Shown here in pieces: positions 8,871-16,716 of a DNA stretch of 64,000 bases (positions are counted from its first letter, which is position 1; the number at the start of each line of letters is the position of its first letter). The notes below the pieces were generated by a model that did no database searches, was not told where the DNA came from, and was given only the letters and a program-made list of their open reading frames with translations. The translations under genes and the position numbers were made by a program. The stretch comes from Pannonibacter phragmitetus_B (GTDB lineage Bacteria; Pseudomonadota; Alphaproteobacteria; Rhizobiales; Stappiaceae): the NCBI RefSeq assembly GCF_050510895.1, contig NZ_JBNINT010000001.1:558001-622000 (forward strand). Direction: 5' to 3'.

Positions 8871-8888
8871 TGGGTTATCGTTAACCCA
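8871..8888. promoter_or_regulatory. LacI-type operator in the dctQ/lacI divergent promoter
   Basis: TGGGTTATCGTTAACCCA has 7-bp arms TGGGTTA/TAACCCA around TCGT. It lies immediately upstream of the second lacI start and between the two divergent promoters. It shares the GTTATCG core with the idn operator at 2287. Confidence 0.7.
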
Positions 8889-8890
8889 TC

Positions 8891-9988
8891 ATGGATGATA
8901 TCGATAACAAATTTGGGCGTCAAGCTCTTCCCGAAAAGCGTCCCGTGACCATTGCCGATCTGGCTGCGCGTGCGGGTGTTAGCCCCATGACCGTGTCCAA
9001 GGCGCTCCGGGATACCGGGCGCCTGGGTGCAGAGACGCGGGCACGGATCAAGCAGCTGGCTGACGAACTTGGGTATGTTCCGAACTCGCTCGCCGGTGCT
9101 CTCAGTTCGCGCACGAGCAATCTGGTGGCCGTTCTTATTCCCTCGATCAGTGACCATGTCTATGCGGAAGTTCTGGGCGGCATTCATGGTGTGCTGCGGC
9201 CGGAGGGAATGCAGACCTTCATCGGCGAGACCTTCTTCGACCCGGTGCTGGAAGAGAGCTTGCTGCGGACCATGCTATCGCTGAAACCGGCAGGATTGCT
9301 GGTGTCAGGCGGAATCCTGCGCACGGAAAAGGCGCAGGTGCTGCTGGAGCGGCGGCAGGTGCCGGCAGTGCAGATGTGGGATCAGCGCAATGCTGGCCTT
9401 GATGCGGCTGTGGGTGTTGATCACACAGAGGCAGGACGCATGGCGGCACGGCGGCTGCTGGACGCAGGTCTCAGGCGCCTTGCCTATGTCGGTTCGCAGC
9501 TGGAGGCCGACCTGTGTGCCCGCGAGCGCTTCAAGGGATTTGCGGCGGAGGTGTCGGCTGCCGGTGCGCGCCTGACTGTTCTGGATGGCGGCACTTTGCC
9601 GCGGCAGGTGGAAAGCGGCAACCTGCTGGTCCGGCAGCTGCTGGGAAGTGTGCCGGATGTGGAAGGGATACACTTCCTCAACGATGCCATGGCGGCAGGT
9701 GGTCTGCGTTATCTTTTCGAGGCAGGGGTTGATGTGCCAGGGCAGGTGTCCGTTATCGGCTTCAACGGCACCTCGCATGCCTTTTCCATCCGCACGCGGC
9801 TGACCACGCTCGACCTGCCGCGCCTGCAGCTTGGGCGCGATGCGGCCAACTGCCTGCTGCAGCTTTGCCGCAAGAGCTATCCCGGTCCCGGGCAGGAGAT
9901 CGGGTTGCGTATTGTTGAGGGAAATACGGCGCGTCCCCTTCCGCCGGAATGGGGCAAGCAACGGGCCGTGGCAGAATCTGCTTCGTAA
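8891..9988 (+). CDS. LacI-family regulator of the TRAP operon
   Basis: A 365-aa LacI/GalR protein. The HTH appears as VTIADLAARAGVSPMTVSKA at residues 19-38, followed by the hinge (YVPNSLAGALSSRTSN) and a sugar-binding-protein-like effector domain (SVIGFNGTSHAFSIRT). Divergent orientation from dctQMP, with a dyad operator between them, points to local control of TRAP uptake and its own gene by the transported sugar acid. The ATG at 8891 gives a slightly long N-terminus; a GTG at 8945 would start directly at the HTH. Confidence 0.88.
   Translation: MDDIDNKFGRQALPEKRPVTIADLAARAGVSPMTVSKALRDTGRLGAETRARIKQLADELGYVPNSLAGALSSRTSNLVAVLIPSISDHVYAEVLGGIHGVLRPEGMQTFIGETFFDPVLEESLLRTMLSLKPAGLLVSGGILRTEKAQVLLERRQVPAVQMWDQRNAGLDAAVGVDHTEAGRMAARRLLDAGLRRLAYVGSQLEADLCARERFKGFAAEVSAAGARLTVLDGGTLPRQVESGNLLVRQLLGSVPDVEGIHFLNDAMAAGGLRYLFEAGVDVPGQVSVIGFNGTSHAFSIRTRLTTLDLPRLQLGRDAANCLLQLCRKSYPGPGQEIGLRIVEGNTARPLPPEWGKQRAVAESAS
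8896..8909. promoter_or_regulatory. second LacI-type half-dyad overlapping the lacI start
   Basis: TGATATCGATAACA is a 14-bp imperfect dyad with an ATCGAT centre. It lies within the first codons of the LacI gene, 25 bp from the centre of the first site. It could serve autoregulation by looping or roadblock. Confidence 0.4.
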
Positions 9989-10061
9989 CACCCGGAAATA
10001 GCACGAAATTCCGCCGTCAGCTGCTAGACTCAGGCTTACCGCAACTTGAGGGAGCAAGCGC

Positions 10062-10925
10062 GTGCAGGCCGGTCTGACCATGACGCTCGACACCTATGAG
10101 GTGACCCGCACAGACATGCTGCCGGATGACATTCCCCGGTTGCATGAGCTGTCGATTGGTGTCAATTGGCCCCACCGCCCAAAGGACTGGGAACTCGCCA
10201 TCGGCCTCGGTCATGGCTATGTCGCCCGCGACGAGATCGGCCGCGTGCTGGGCTCTGCCATGTGGTTTCCCATGGGGCCGAAGCTCGCGACAGTTGGTAT
10301 GGTCATCACGTCGCCGCGTCTGCAGGAACATGGGGCCGGGGCATGGCTGATGCAGCACGTGCTGGCGGATACGGCAGACCGGGGCAAGGTGCTCAACGCC
10401 ACCAAGGCGGCCTACAGGCTGTATTTGTCTCTTGGCTTCATTCCCCGCGCTGCTGTTCACCAGCATCAGGGCATGGCAGTCAAGGTTCCCGATGGGCCTG
10501 AAAGGGCTGTCCCGATGCTGCCCGAACATGCACCGGAAATCATCGCGCTGGACGCCCAGGCCTATGGCGCGGACCGGTCGCCGGTGTTCGAGCTGCTGTT
10601 CGATTTGTCTGAAGGCACTGTCCTTCTGCGCGAGGGGCGCGTGACTGGTTTTGCGCTCTGCCGTGAATTCGGGCGTGGACGGGTGATCGGGCCTGTCGTT
10701 GCAGAGACGGAAGAGGATGCGATTGCCCTCATCCGCCCGCATGTGTCGGCGCATCAGGGTGTGTTCCTGCGCATGGACACGCGGGCGGAGGACGGCCCGT
10801 TGCGCCGTTTCCTACACGAGGCCGGGCTCGGGCTCTTCGACACTGTGACGACAATGACCCTCGGAGATGTGCCTGAGGGTGGTCCCGCGATCACCTTCGG
10901 CCTTGTCAATCACGCGCTGGGGTGA
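10062..10925 (+). CDS. GNAT-family N-acetyltransferase with C-terminal GNAT-like domain
   Basis: A 287-aa protein with two parts. The N-terminal half is a GNAT domain with an acetyl-CoA-binding stretch around SPRLQEHGAGAWLMQHVL (about residues 83-100) and LYLSLGFIPR. The C-terminal half resembles the second domain found in YitH-like proteins (FGRGRVIGPVVAET, VFLRMDTRAEDGPL). The GTG at 10062 has GAGGGAG 7 nt upstream; an ATG six codons later is possible. It is clearly paralogous to the protein at 21689-22546, sharing NWPHRPKDW/KWPHRAEDW and FLRMDT. The acetylated substrate is unknown, but location in an amine/amino-acid catabolic region suggests a small amine or amino acid. Confidence 0.75.
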   Translation: MQAGLTMTLDTYEVTRTDMLPDDIPRLHELSIGVNWPHRPKDWELAIGLGHGYVARDEIGRVLGSAMWFPMGPKLATVGMVITSPRLQEHGAGAWLMQHVLADTADRGKVLNATKAAYRLYLSLGFIPRAAVHQHQGMAVKVPDGPERAVPMLPEHAPEIIALDAQAYGADRSPVFELLFDLSEGTVLLREGRVTGFALCREFGRGRVIGPVVAETEEDAIALIRPHVSAHQGVFLRMDTRAEDGPLRRFLHEAGLGLFDTVTTMTLGDVPEGGPAITFGLVNHALG

Positions 10926-10963
10926 GGGGAGGCGGAAGGCTGGGGCGTGGCCGCAGTTTTCTC

Positions 10964-12280
10964 TCAGAAATCGGCGACCTTGCCCCAGGAGCTCTCGCTG
11001 AAGCGGGAGGGGTGATAGGGCTTGGCATTGAGCGCCGGTTCTTTCCCCATGACGATATCGGCGATCATCTCGCCTGCCCCCGTGCCGATGCCGAAGCCAT
11101 GGCCGCTGAAGCCGGCGGCGAGGACGAAGCCGGGGATCTGCGTTTCTCCAATGGCCGGCACACCGTCCGGCGTGCTGTCGATATAGCCAGCCCATGCCGC
11201 GGTAACCTCACTCTGATTGAGCGCAGGGATCAGTTCCCGGGCACGGGCCAGCGTCTCGCGGATCTGCGACGGGTCGGGCTTGGGATCGAGAATGCGCATG
11301 CGCTCCATCGGCGTTTCCCGGTCCAGCCGCCAGCGCGAGAGGCTCTCGTGGCCGCTGCGCAGGCCCTCAAGTCCGCCGACTGCGAGGGACTTGTGCCGCT
11401 TCAGAAACATCGGAATGAAGGTGGTGCCGAAGCGCAGCATCTGCGCGGTCGGGTCCACGCGGGCGCGGCCGGAAATGGCCAGCGTATGGCCGCCCTTGCG
11501 CGCCGTCAGGGATACGCGCGCCGTGTGCAGCGCATCGGGAATGCCTGCGGCTTCGCTGACCGAGAGGATCGATGCACGGACGGAGGCTTGCGGAAAGCGG
11601 ATGCCGAGCTGGCGGCAGAAGCTGGAGGCCCAGGCGCCGCCTGCCATGACGGCAGTCTTTGTGCGGATGGTGCCCCGTTCGGTGACAACACCGCTGACGC
11701 GCCCGCCGGAAAGCTCCAGTCCGCGCACGGCGCAGTTTTGCAGCACGCGCCCGCCATGGGCCTCAATGGCTTTTGCAATCAGTGGCACGGCACTGGACGG
11801 ATCGGCGATGCCGTCGGTTGGGGAGAAGACGCCGCCCTTCCAGCTCTTGCCTGTCACCCGCCCGCGTTCGGCGGCCTCTTCGGCGGTAAGCATGTGGGTG
11901 ATGACATTCTGCGTAAGGGCGAAATCACGCCAGCGCGCCCAGCCCTCGATCTCGGCCTCGTTGTTGGACAGATACAGCAGGCCAGAGCGGCGGAAGCCGA
12001 GACCGGGGCCGATTTCGGCCGCCAGTTCATCCCACAGCGCCAGGCTGCGGGTCGCCATCGGAAGCTCTCGCGCATCGCGGTTCTGCTGACGGCACCAGCC
12101 CCAGTTGCGGCTGGACTGCTCGGCGCCAGGGCGGCCTTTTTCCACCAGCGCCACCTTCACACCGCGCCTTGCGAGGTAATAGGCCGCGCATGTTCCCACA
12201 ATGCCAGCGCCGATGATCACCACATCGGCCTCGGCTGGCATGTCACCGGCGGTTTCGATCGTCAACAGGGGTGCGCGCAT
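10964..12280 (-). CDS. FAD-dependent D-amino-acid-dehydrogenase-like oxidoreductase (DAO family)
   Basis: A 438-aa flavoprotein. It has an N-terminal ADP-binding motif VVIIGAGIVGTCAAYYLARR at about residues 20-39, the DAO-family segment SSRNWGWCRQQ, and a C-terminal FAD motif GFSGHGFGIGTGAGEMIA. It probably oxidises an amino acid or secondary amine; candidates are D-amino acids, hydroxyproline or related imino acids. It is monocistronic and divergent from an Lrp/AsnC gene, the classic arrangement for an Lrp-controlled amino-acid catabolic enzyme. Two copies of a 13-bp motif lie between them. Confidence 0.8.
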   Translation of the reverse strand: MRAPLLTIETAGDMPAEADVVIIGAGIVGTCAAYYLARRGVKVALVEKGRPGAEQSSRNWGWCRQQNRDARELPMATRSLALWDELAAEIGPGLGFRRSGLLYLSNNEAEIEGWARWRDFALTQNVITHMLTAEEAAERGRVTGKSWKGGVFSPTDGIADPSSAVPLIAKAIEAHGGRVLQNCAVRGLELSGGRVSGVVTERGTIRTKTAVMAGGAWASSFCRQLGIRFPQASVRASILSVSEAAGIPDALHTARVSLTARKGGHTLAISGRARVDPTAQMLRFGTTFIPMFLKRHKSLAVGGLEGLRSGHESLSRWRLDRETPMERMRILDPKPDPSQIRETLARARELIPALNQSEVTAAWAGYIDSTPDGVPAIGETQIPGFVLAAGFSGHGFGIGTGAGEMIADIVMGKEPALNAKPYHPSRFSESSWGKVADF

Positions 12281-12349
12281 GGAAAACTCCTTTGATTTGC
12301 ACCCTAGCGGCTGCCTGTCAGGCGTGGCTACCGCAGGGAGGTCAAATTA

Positions 12350-12362
12350 CGGCATTTTCTGC
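12350..12362. promoter_or_regulatory. repeat motif CGGCATTTTCTGC, copy 1
   Basis: First of three exact 13-bp copies in the window. It contains a GCA-N5-TGC dyad, plausible for an Lrp/AsnC dimer site, and lies 70 bp upstream of the DAO start. Confidence 0.55.
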
Positions 12363-12447
12363 TGAATCTGTTGCCGCTTGAGGCGGGGGAGAACCTGTAC
12401 CTGGAGAAAAGTTTTTATATTCAGGGAAATTTGGCTGATTGCCTATC

Positions 12448-12460
12448 CGGCATTTTCTGC
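12448..12460. promoter_or_regulatory. repeat motif CGGCATTTTCTGC, copy 2
   Basis: Exact repeat of copy 1 in the same orientation, 98 bp away and 30 bp upstream of the lrp start. The spacing is near nine helical turns, which would suit cooperative Lrp binding. Confidence 0.55.
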
Positions 12461-12489
12461 TTACTCTCTGCGTATTATAAGAGGGCATC

Positions 12490-12966
12490 ATGAAGCTGGA
12501 CCGGATCGATATCCGTATTCTGTACGAGCTGCAGAAAAATGGCCGCATCACCAATGTGGAGCTGGCCGAACTGGTTCACCTGTCGCCCAGCCCCTGCCTG
12601 ATGCGGGTGAAGAAGCTGCAGCAGGCGGGCTATATCACCGGTTATGCGGCGCAGATCGACCTTGCAAGGCTCGGCCCGACACTGACCGTCTTCACCGAAA
12701 TCACCTTGAAGAACCACCGCAAGATGGATTTCGACCGCTTTCAGCAGGCTGCGGAAAAGGTGGAGGAGATCATCGAATGCCACCTGATCTCCGGCGGCTA
12801 TGATTACCTCCTGAAATTCGTCACCGGCAGCATTGGCGATTATCAGGCGATCATGGAGCGCATGATCGACATGGACATCGGCATCGACAAGTACTTCAGC
12901 TTCGTGGTGATGAAGTCCCCTTTCGTAAAATCCCATCTGCCGCTGAAGACGATTTTCCCGATGTGA
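12490..12966 (+). CDS. Lrp/AsnC-family transcriptional regulator
   Basis: A 158-aa regulator with an N-terminal winged HTH (LDRIDIRILYELQKNGRITN, then LVHLSPSPCLMRVKKLQQAG) and a C-terminal RAM/effector domain (VEEIIECHLISGGYDYLLKF). Length and domain order are normal. It is transcribed away from the DAO-type dehydrogenase and presumably activates it in response to the substrate amino acid. The repeated CGGCATTTTCTGC sites in the intergenic region, and again upstream of the HAD/peptide-ABC operon, suggest a small local regulon. Confidence 0.92.
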   Translation: MKLDRIDIRILYELQKNGRITNVELAELVHLSPSPCLMRVKKLQQAGYITGYAAQIDLARLGPTLTVFTEITLKNHRKMDFDRFQQAAEKVEEIIECHLISGGYDYLLKFVTGSIGDYQAIMERMIDMDIGIDKYFSFVVMKSPFVKSHLPLKTIFPM

Positions 12967-13196
12967 AGGGGCGTCCAGATTGCTGGTTGTGCTTCAACGG
13001 GCAGTGTTGCTTTCGGACGGACAGTCAGGCACCCGTTCCTCTCCCCCTCGAGGGGGAGAGGGGAGCTGCGGCAATCTGAAAGAGCTTTCCCAACACCGCA
13101 GCCCAGCACTATTCAGTCCGCAATGAGCGAAGCCATCCTTGATGGTAGGTGCCTGAAACACCTTGTCGCAGAGACCAAACTGGCAGCCTCTACCTC
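12967..13196. other. intergenic region between convergent lrp and ABC ATPase genes
   Basis: 230 bp without a convincing gene. Its only notable element is the G/C-rich palindrome at 13038-13061. Confidence 0.5.
13038..13061. repeat. 24-bp perfect palindrome, possible REP-like element or terminator
   Basis: A perfect inverted repeat centred on TCGA, with arms CCTCTCCCCCTC and GAGGGGGAGAGG. It sits between the ends of two convergent genes. There is no T tract. Similar C-run/G-run palindromes occur as dispersed intergenic repeats in rhizobial genomes, but only one copy was seen here. Confidence 0.5.
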
Positions 13197-14855
13197 TCAA
13201 GCCCCCGTGCTGGCGAAATTCTCGGGCAGGCTGTCGAGCCAGCCGGTGTCGAGTTTGGGGACGGAGGAGAAGAGCAGCTTGGAATAGGGGTGCGTTGCGC
13301 CGCCCGGCAGCTGGTCATTGGCCAGGAGCTCCACCATCTCGCCATGCTGCATCACCATCACCTGATCGCAGATCGACTGGACGGTGGAGAGGTCGTGGCT
13401 GATGAAGACGTAGGAAAGCCCCAGCTCCCGCTGCAACTCTTTCAGAAGCTCGATCACTGCTGCCGCCACCACTGTATCGAGGGCCGAGGTGATCTCATCG
13501 CACAAGATGATGTCGGGCTTGGCGGCAAGGGCTCTGGCGAAGTTGACGCGCTGCTTCTGGCCGCCGGAAAGTTCGCCCGGCATACGGTGGCGCAGGGCAC
13601 GCGGCAGCCGCACCATATCCAGCAGCTCGTTGACACGCGCCTCCTGCTCCGCGCCCTTCTGGCCATGGTAGAAGGCCAGCGGACGGCCAAGAATATCGGC
13701 GACGGAACGGGAGGGGTTCAGTGCCGTATCGGCGAGCTGGAAGACGATCTGCATGCGCCGCAGCTCTTCCTTGCTGCGCAATCTGGCTTTCGGGTCCAGC
13801 TCTCTGCCGTCGAGCTGGACATGACCGCGCACGGGAGGAAGCAGACCGGCGATGACACGGGCAAGTGTTGACTTGCCCGAGCCGCTTTCGCCGATGACGC
13901 CGAGATTATGCCCGCGCTCCAGCTTGCAGCTGACGTTTTTCAGCACCGTCTTGAAAGGCAGGCCGGTCGGCTCGATCGGGCCATAACCTGCGTAAACGCC
14001 GCTGACCTCAAGGATCGGCCGGCTGACAGGCATGTCCGCCCCTGCCTCGGCAGGGGCTGTGAACGGTACCGGCTGGAAGGCGGCCAGAAGCTCTTTGGTA
14101 TAAGGGTGGGTGGCTGCATGCAGGATTTGTTCCGTCGAGCCTTCCTCCTGGACCTCACCGCCCTTGAGCACGATGATCCGGTCGGCAATCTGCGCGACGA
14201 CGGCAAGGTCATGAGAGACATAGACGCCAGCCATGCCACCCTTGCGCATGACGGACTTGAAGGCGCGCAGCACCTCGATCTGGGTTGTCACGTCCAGCGC
14301 CGTGGTGGGCTCATCAAAGATGACGAGCTGCGGGCCGCCGATCAGGGCCATGGCGGCGGCAAGGCGCTGCAGCTGGCCGCCGGAGACCTGATGCGGATAG
14401 CGCTCGCCGATGGTTTCCGGTTCCGGCAGGGCGAGTGCGCGGAAAAGCTCTACAGCCTTGGCACGGGCTTCCGTCCGGCTCATCAGCTTGTGGATGCTGG
14501 CTACCTCTACCACCTGATCAATCAGCCGGTGGGAGGGGTTGAAGGCGGCGGCGGCGCTCTGGGGCACGTAGGCCACATCCGTGCCGCGCAGCTTCTGGCG
14601 CGAGGCCTCGTTCATGGTCACCAGATCCTGCCCGCCGAGCAGAACCTTGCCACCACTGATCTTGCAGCCGGTGCGGGTGTAGCCCATCAGAGTGAGCGCG
14701 ATCGTGGTTTTGCCCGATCCGCTTTCACCGATGAGCGCGACAATCTCGCCCGGGTTGATGGTCAGGCTGACGCCCTTGATGATCTCCACGCGGCGGCCCG
14801 AGTCCGTGCGGGCTTCGACGTGCAGATCCTGGATTTCGGCAAGAGGTTTCGTCAT
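13197..14855 (-). CDS. peptide-type ABC transporter, two fused ATP-binding domains
   Basis: A 552-aa protein with two complete oligopeptide-type ATPase modules in one chain, as in YejF/GsiA. Module 1 has Walker A GESGSGKTT near residue 40, signature VSGGQLQRLAAAM and Walker B LVIFDEPTTALD. Module 2 has GESGSGKST, signature LSGGQKQRVNFARAL and ILCDEITSALD. The second Walker B has D-E-I instead of the usual D-E-P. The ATG at 14855 overlaps the stop of the upstream permease (TGATG). It energises import by the SBP and permeases encoded upstream in the same operon. Confidence 0.9.
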   Translation of the reverse strand: MTKPLAEIQDLHVEARTDSGRRVEIIKGVSLTINPGEIVALIGESGSGKTTIALTLMGYTRTGCKISGGKVLLGGQDLVTMNEASRQKLRGTDVAYVPQSAAAAFNPSHRLIDQVVEVASIHKLMSRTEARAKAVELFRALALPEPETIGERYPHQVSGGQLQRLAAAMALIGGPQLVIFDEPTTALDVTTQIEVLRAFKSVMRKGGMAGVYVSHDLAVVAQIADRIIVLKGGEVQEEGSTEQILHAATHPYTKELLAAFQPVPFTAPAEAGADMPVSRPILEVSGVYAGYGPIEPTGLPFKTVLKNVSCKLERGHNLGVIGESGSGKSTLARVIAGLLPPVRGHVQLDGRELDPKARLRSKEELRRMQIVFQLADTALNPSRSVADILGRPLAFYHGQKGAEQEARVNELLDMVRLPRALRHRMPGELSGGQKQRVNFARALAAKPDIILCDEITSALDTVVAAAVIELLKELQRELGLSYVFISHDLSTVQSICDQVMVMQHGEMVELLANDQLPGGATHPYSKLLFSSVPKLDTGWLDSLPENFASTGA

Positions 14856-15694
14856 CAGGCGCGGTCCCGGATCTTGACTGGCAGGTTGTCGATCAGAAGG
14901 TTGACGCTGATCGTCAGGCTGGCGATGGCGATGCAGGGGGCAATCACTGCGGGGGCGCCAAAGGGCAGGCCGCCGATGTTTTCCTTCACGAGGGAACCCC
15001 AGTCTGCATTGGGCGGCTGCACGCCAAGGCCAAGGAAAGACAGGCCCGACAACAGCAGCACGATGAAGACGAAGCGCAGGCCAAGGTCGGCCAGCACCGG
15101 GCCGGTGATGTTGGGCAGGATTTCCTGGAAAATGAGATACAGCGTCCGCTCGCCGCGTGCCCGCGCCACTGTGACGTAATCCATGGTGTTGCAATTGACC
15201 GCCAGTGCCCGTGCAAAGCGGTAGGAGCCAGGGGTGTAGATGACCGCCAGCAAGCCGATCAGCACCGGAATGGATGAGCCGATGGCAGCAACCATGACGA
15301 GGCCGAAGAGCTTGGATGGGATTGAGTTCAAGGCATCCAGCACGCGGCTCAACACCGTGTCGAACCAGCCTCCAGTAACGGCCGCCGTCATGCCCAAAAC
15401 CACACCGGAGAGACAGGCAATACAGACGGCGGCAAATGAAATGCCGACGGTATAGCGCGTACCCAGCAGGATACGGGAGAAGATGTCGCGGCCAAGATAA
15501 TCAGAACCCAGCCACAGCTTTTCCGAGATCGGGCCGTAGAAATCGAAATCGACGATATCACCGGGCGCATAGGGGGCAACCGAAGGTCCGGCGATGGCGA
15601 CAAGCGCCCAGAACAGGATGATCAGCCCGGCCACGATGCCGGTGGTGTTCATCCGGAACCCGAAGCGGGCCGGGGAAACGGGCGTCTGGCTCAT
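14855..15694 (-). CDS. peptide-type ABC transporter permease (DppC-like)
   Basis: A 279-aa inner-membrane protein with an N-terminal cytoplasmic segment, a first helix (GIVAGLIILFWALVAIAGP), the DppC motif LGSDYLGRDIFSRILLGTRY, and an EAA-like loop (YVTVARARGERTLYLIFQEI). Its stop overlaps the ATPase start and its own start overlaps the DppB-like stop, so translation is coupled. The substrate is set by the associated family 5 binding protein. Confidence 0.9.
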   Translation of the reverse strand: MSQTPVSPARFGFRMNTTGIVAGLIILFWALVAIAGPSVAPYAPGDIVDFDFYGPISEKLWLGSDYLGRDIFSRILLGTRYTVGISFAAVCIACLSGVVLGMTAAVTGGWFDTVLSRVLDALNSIPSKLFGLVMVAAIGSSIPVLIGLLAVIYTPGSYRFARALAVNCNTMDYVTVARARGERTLYLIFQEILPNITGPVLADLGLRFVFIVLLLSGLSFLGLGVQPPNADWGSLVKENIGGLPFGAPAVIAPCIAIASLTISVNLLIDNLPVKIRDRA

Positions 15695-16643
15695 TTGCGC
15701 AGCCTCGGGTTGGAGAGAATGGCGATGATGTCGGCGATTGTGATCAGCAGCAGGAAGCCGAAGCAGAAGATCATGGCGCAGCTCTGGATGAGCGGCAGGT
15801 CGCGGGTGGCAACCGCATCCACCATCAGCTTGGCGATGCCCGGATAGTTAAAGATCGTCTCGACGATAATCACGCCGCCCAGCAGATAGGAGACGGACAG
15901 GGCGACAGCATTTGCAATCGGGCCGATGGCATTCGGCAGTGCATGGCGCAGAACCATGCGGCTGCGCGAGGCTCCCTTGAGAAGTGCCATTTCCACATAG
16001 GGCATCTTCAGGGATTCAATCACGGCAGCGCGGGTCATTCGGATCATCTGGGCCGAGATGACGCAGGTCAGCGTGATCACCGGCATGGCGAAAACCTTCA
16101 GCAGCTGGCCAATGCTGCTCACATCATTGGCCAGCGAAAGGGCGGGCAGCCAGCGCAGCCAGACGGCAAAGACCAGCACCGCAAAGGTGGCGATCATGAA
16201 TTCGGGAACGGAGATGACCGAAACCACGGTGGTCGTTACCGCACGGTCATAGAGCGACCCCTTGTAGACAGCCATGGTGATGCCGAGAAACAAGGCCAGA
16301 GGAACCGCGATGGCGGTTGTCACTGCTGCAAGGCGCAGGGTGTTGGCAAGGCGTCCTCCGATCAGGTCGCCAATGGACATGTTGTTGACATAGGAGATGC
16401 CAAAGTCACCCTGAACAATGCCCAGAAGCCACTGACCGTAGCGGATGAGTGCGGGGAATCGAGATGCATGGCCTCACGCAGGCCGGCAACGGCTTCGGGC
16501 GTGGCGGCCTGACCCAGCAGGATTTCCGCCACATCGCCCGGCAGCAGGAGAGTTGCGCCAAAGACGACGAAGGACACGATCAGCAACGTGAGCAATGTCA
16601 CGCCAAGCCGTCCCAGGATCAAGAAAGTGATTTGCCCTGACAT
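15691..16643 (-). CDS. peptide-type ABC transporter permease (DppB-like), frameshifted
   Basis: The N-terminal part (ILGRLGVTLLTLLIVSFVVF, then LLPGDVAEILLG) and the C-terminal part (NMSIGDLIGGRLANTLRLAA onwards) lie in different frames but belong to one DppB-like permease. Adding one base to the G run at 16453-16456 (C run on the coding strand) restores MHLDSPALIRYGQWLLGIVQ and a continuous 317-aa protein, the usual length. An internal start would leave a permease without its first helix, so the two pieces are treated as one gene. It pairs with the DppC-like permease to form the channel. Confidence 0.85.
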
Positions 16644-16674
16644 TCAGGCAGCCTCTGCAGATTGGGATAAAGAG

Positions 16675-16699
16675 ACCGGAGGCGGCAAGCGCCTCCGGT
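16675..16699 (-). terminator. intercistronic hairpin after the binding-protein gene
   Basis: ACCGGAGGCG (16675-16684) pairs with CGCCTCCGGT (16690-16699) around a 5-nt loop, 18 nt beyond the SBP stop. It probably protects the SBP mRNA or attenuates the downstream permease genes. Confidence 0.6.
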
Positions 16700-16716
16700 T
16701 CGATGCTGGCTGACTG

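Noticed and set aside
13908..15179. 423-codon plus-strand frame
   Set aside because: It is antisense to the fused ABC ATPase; shadow frame without domains.
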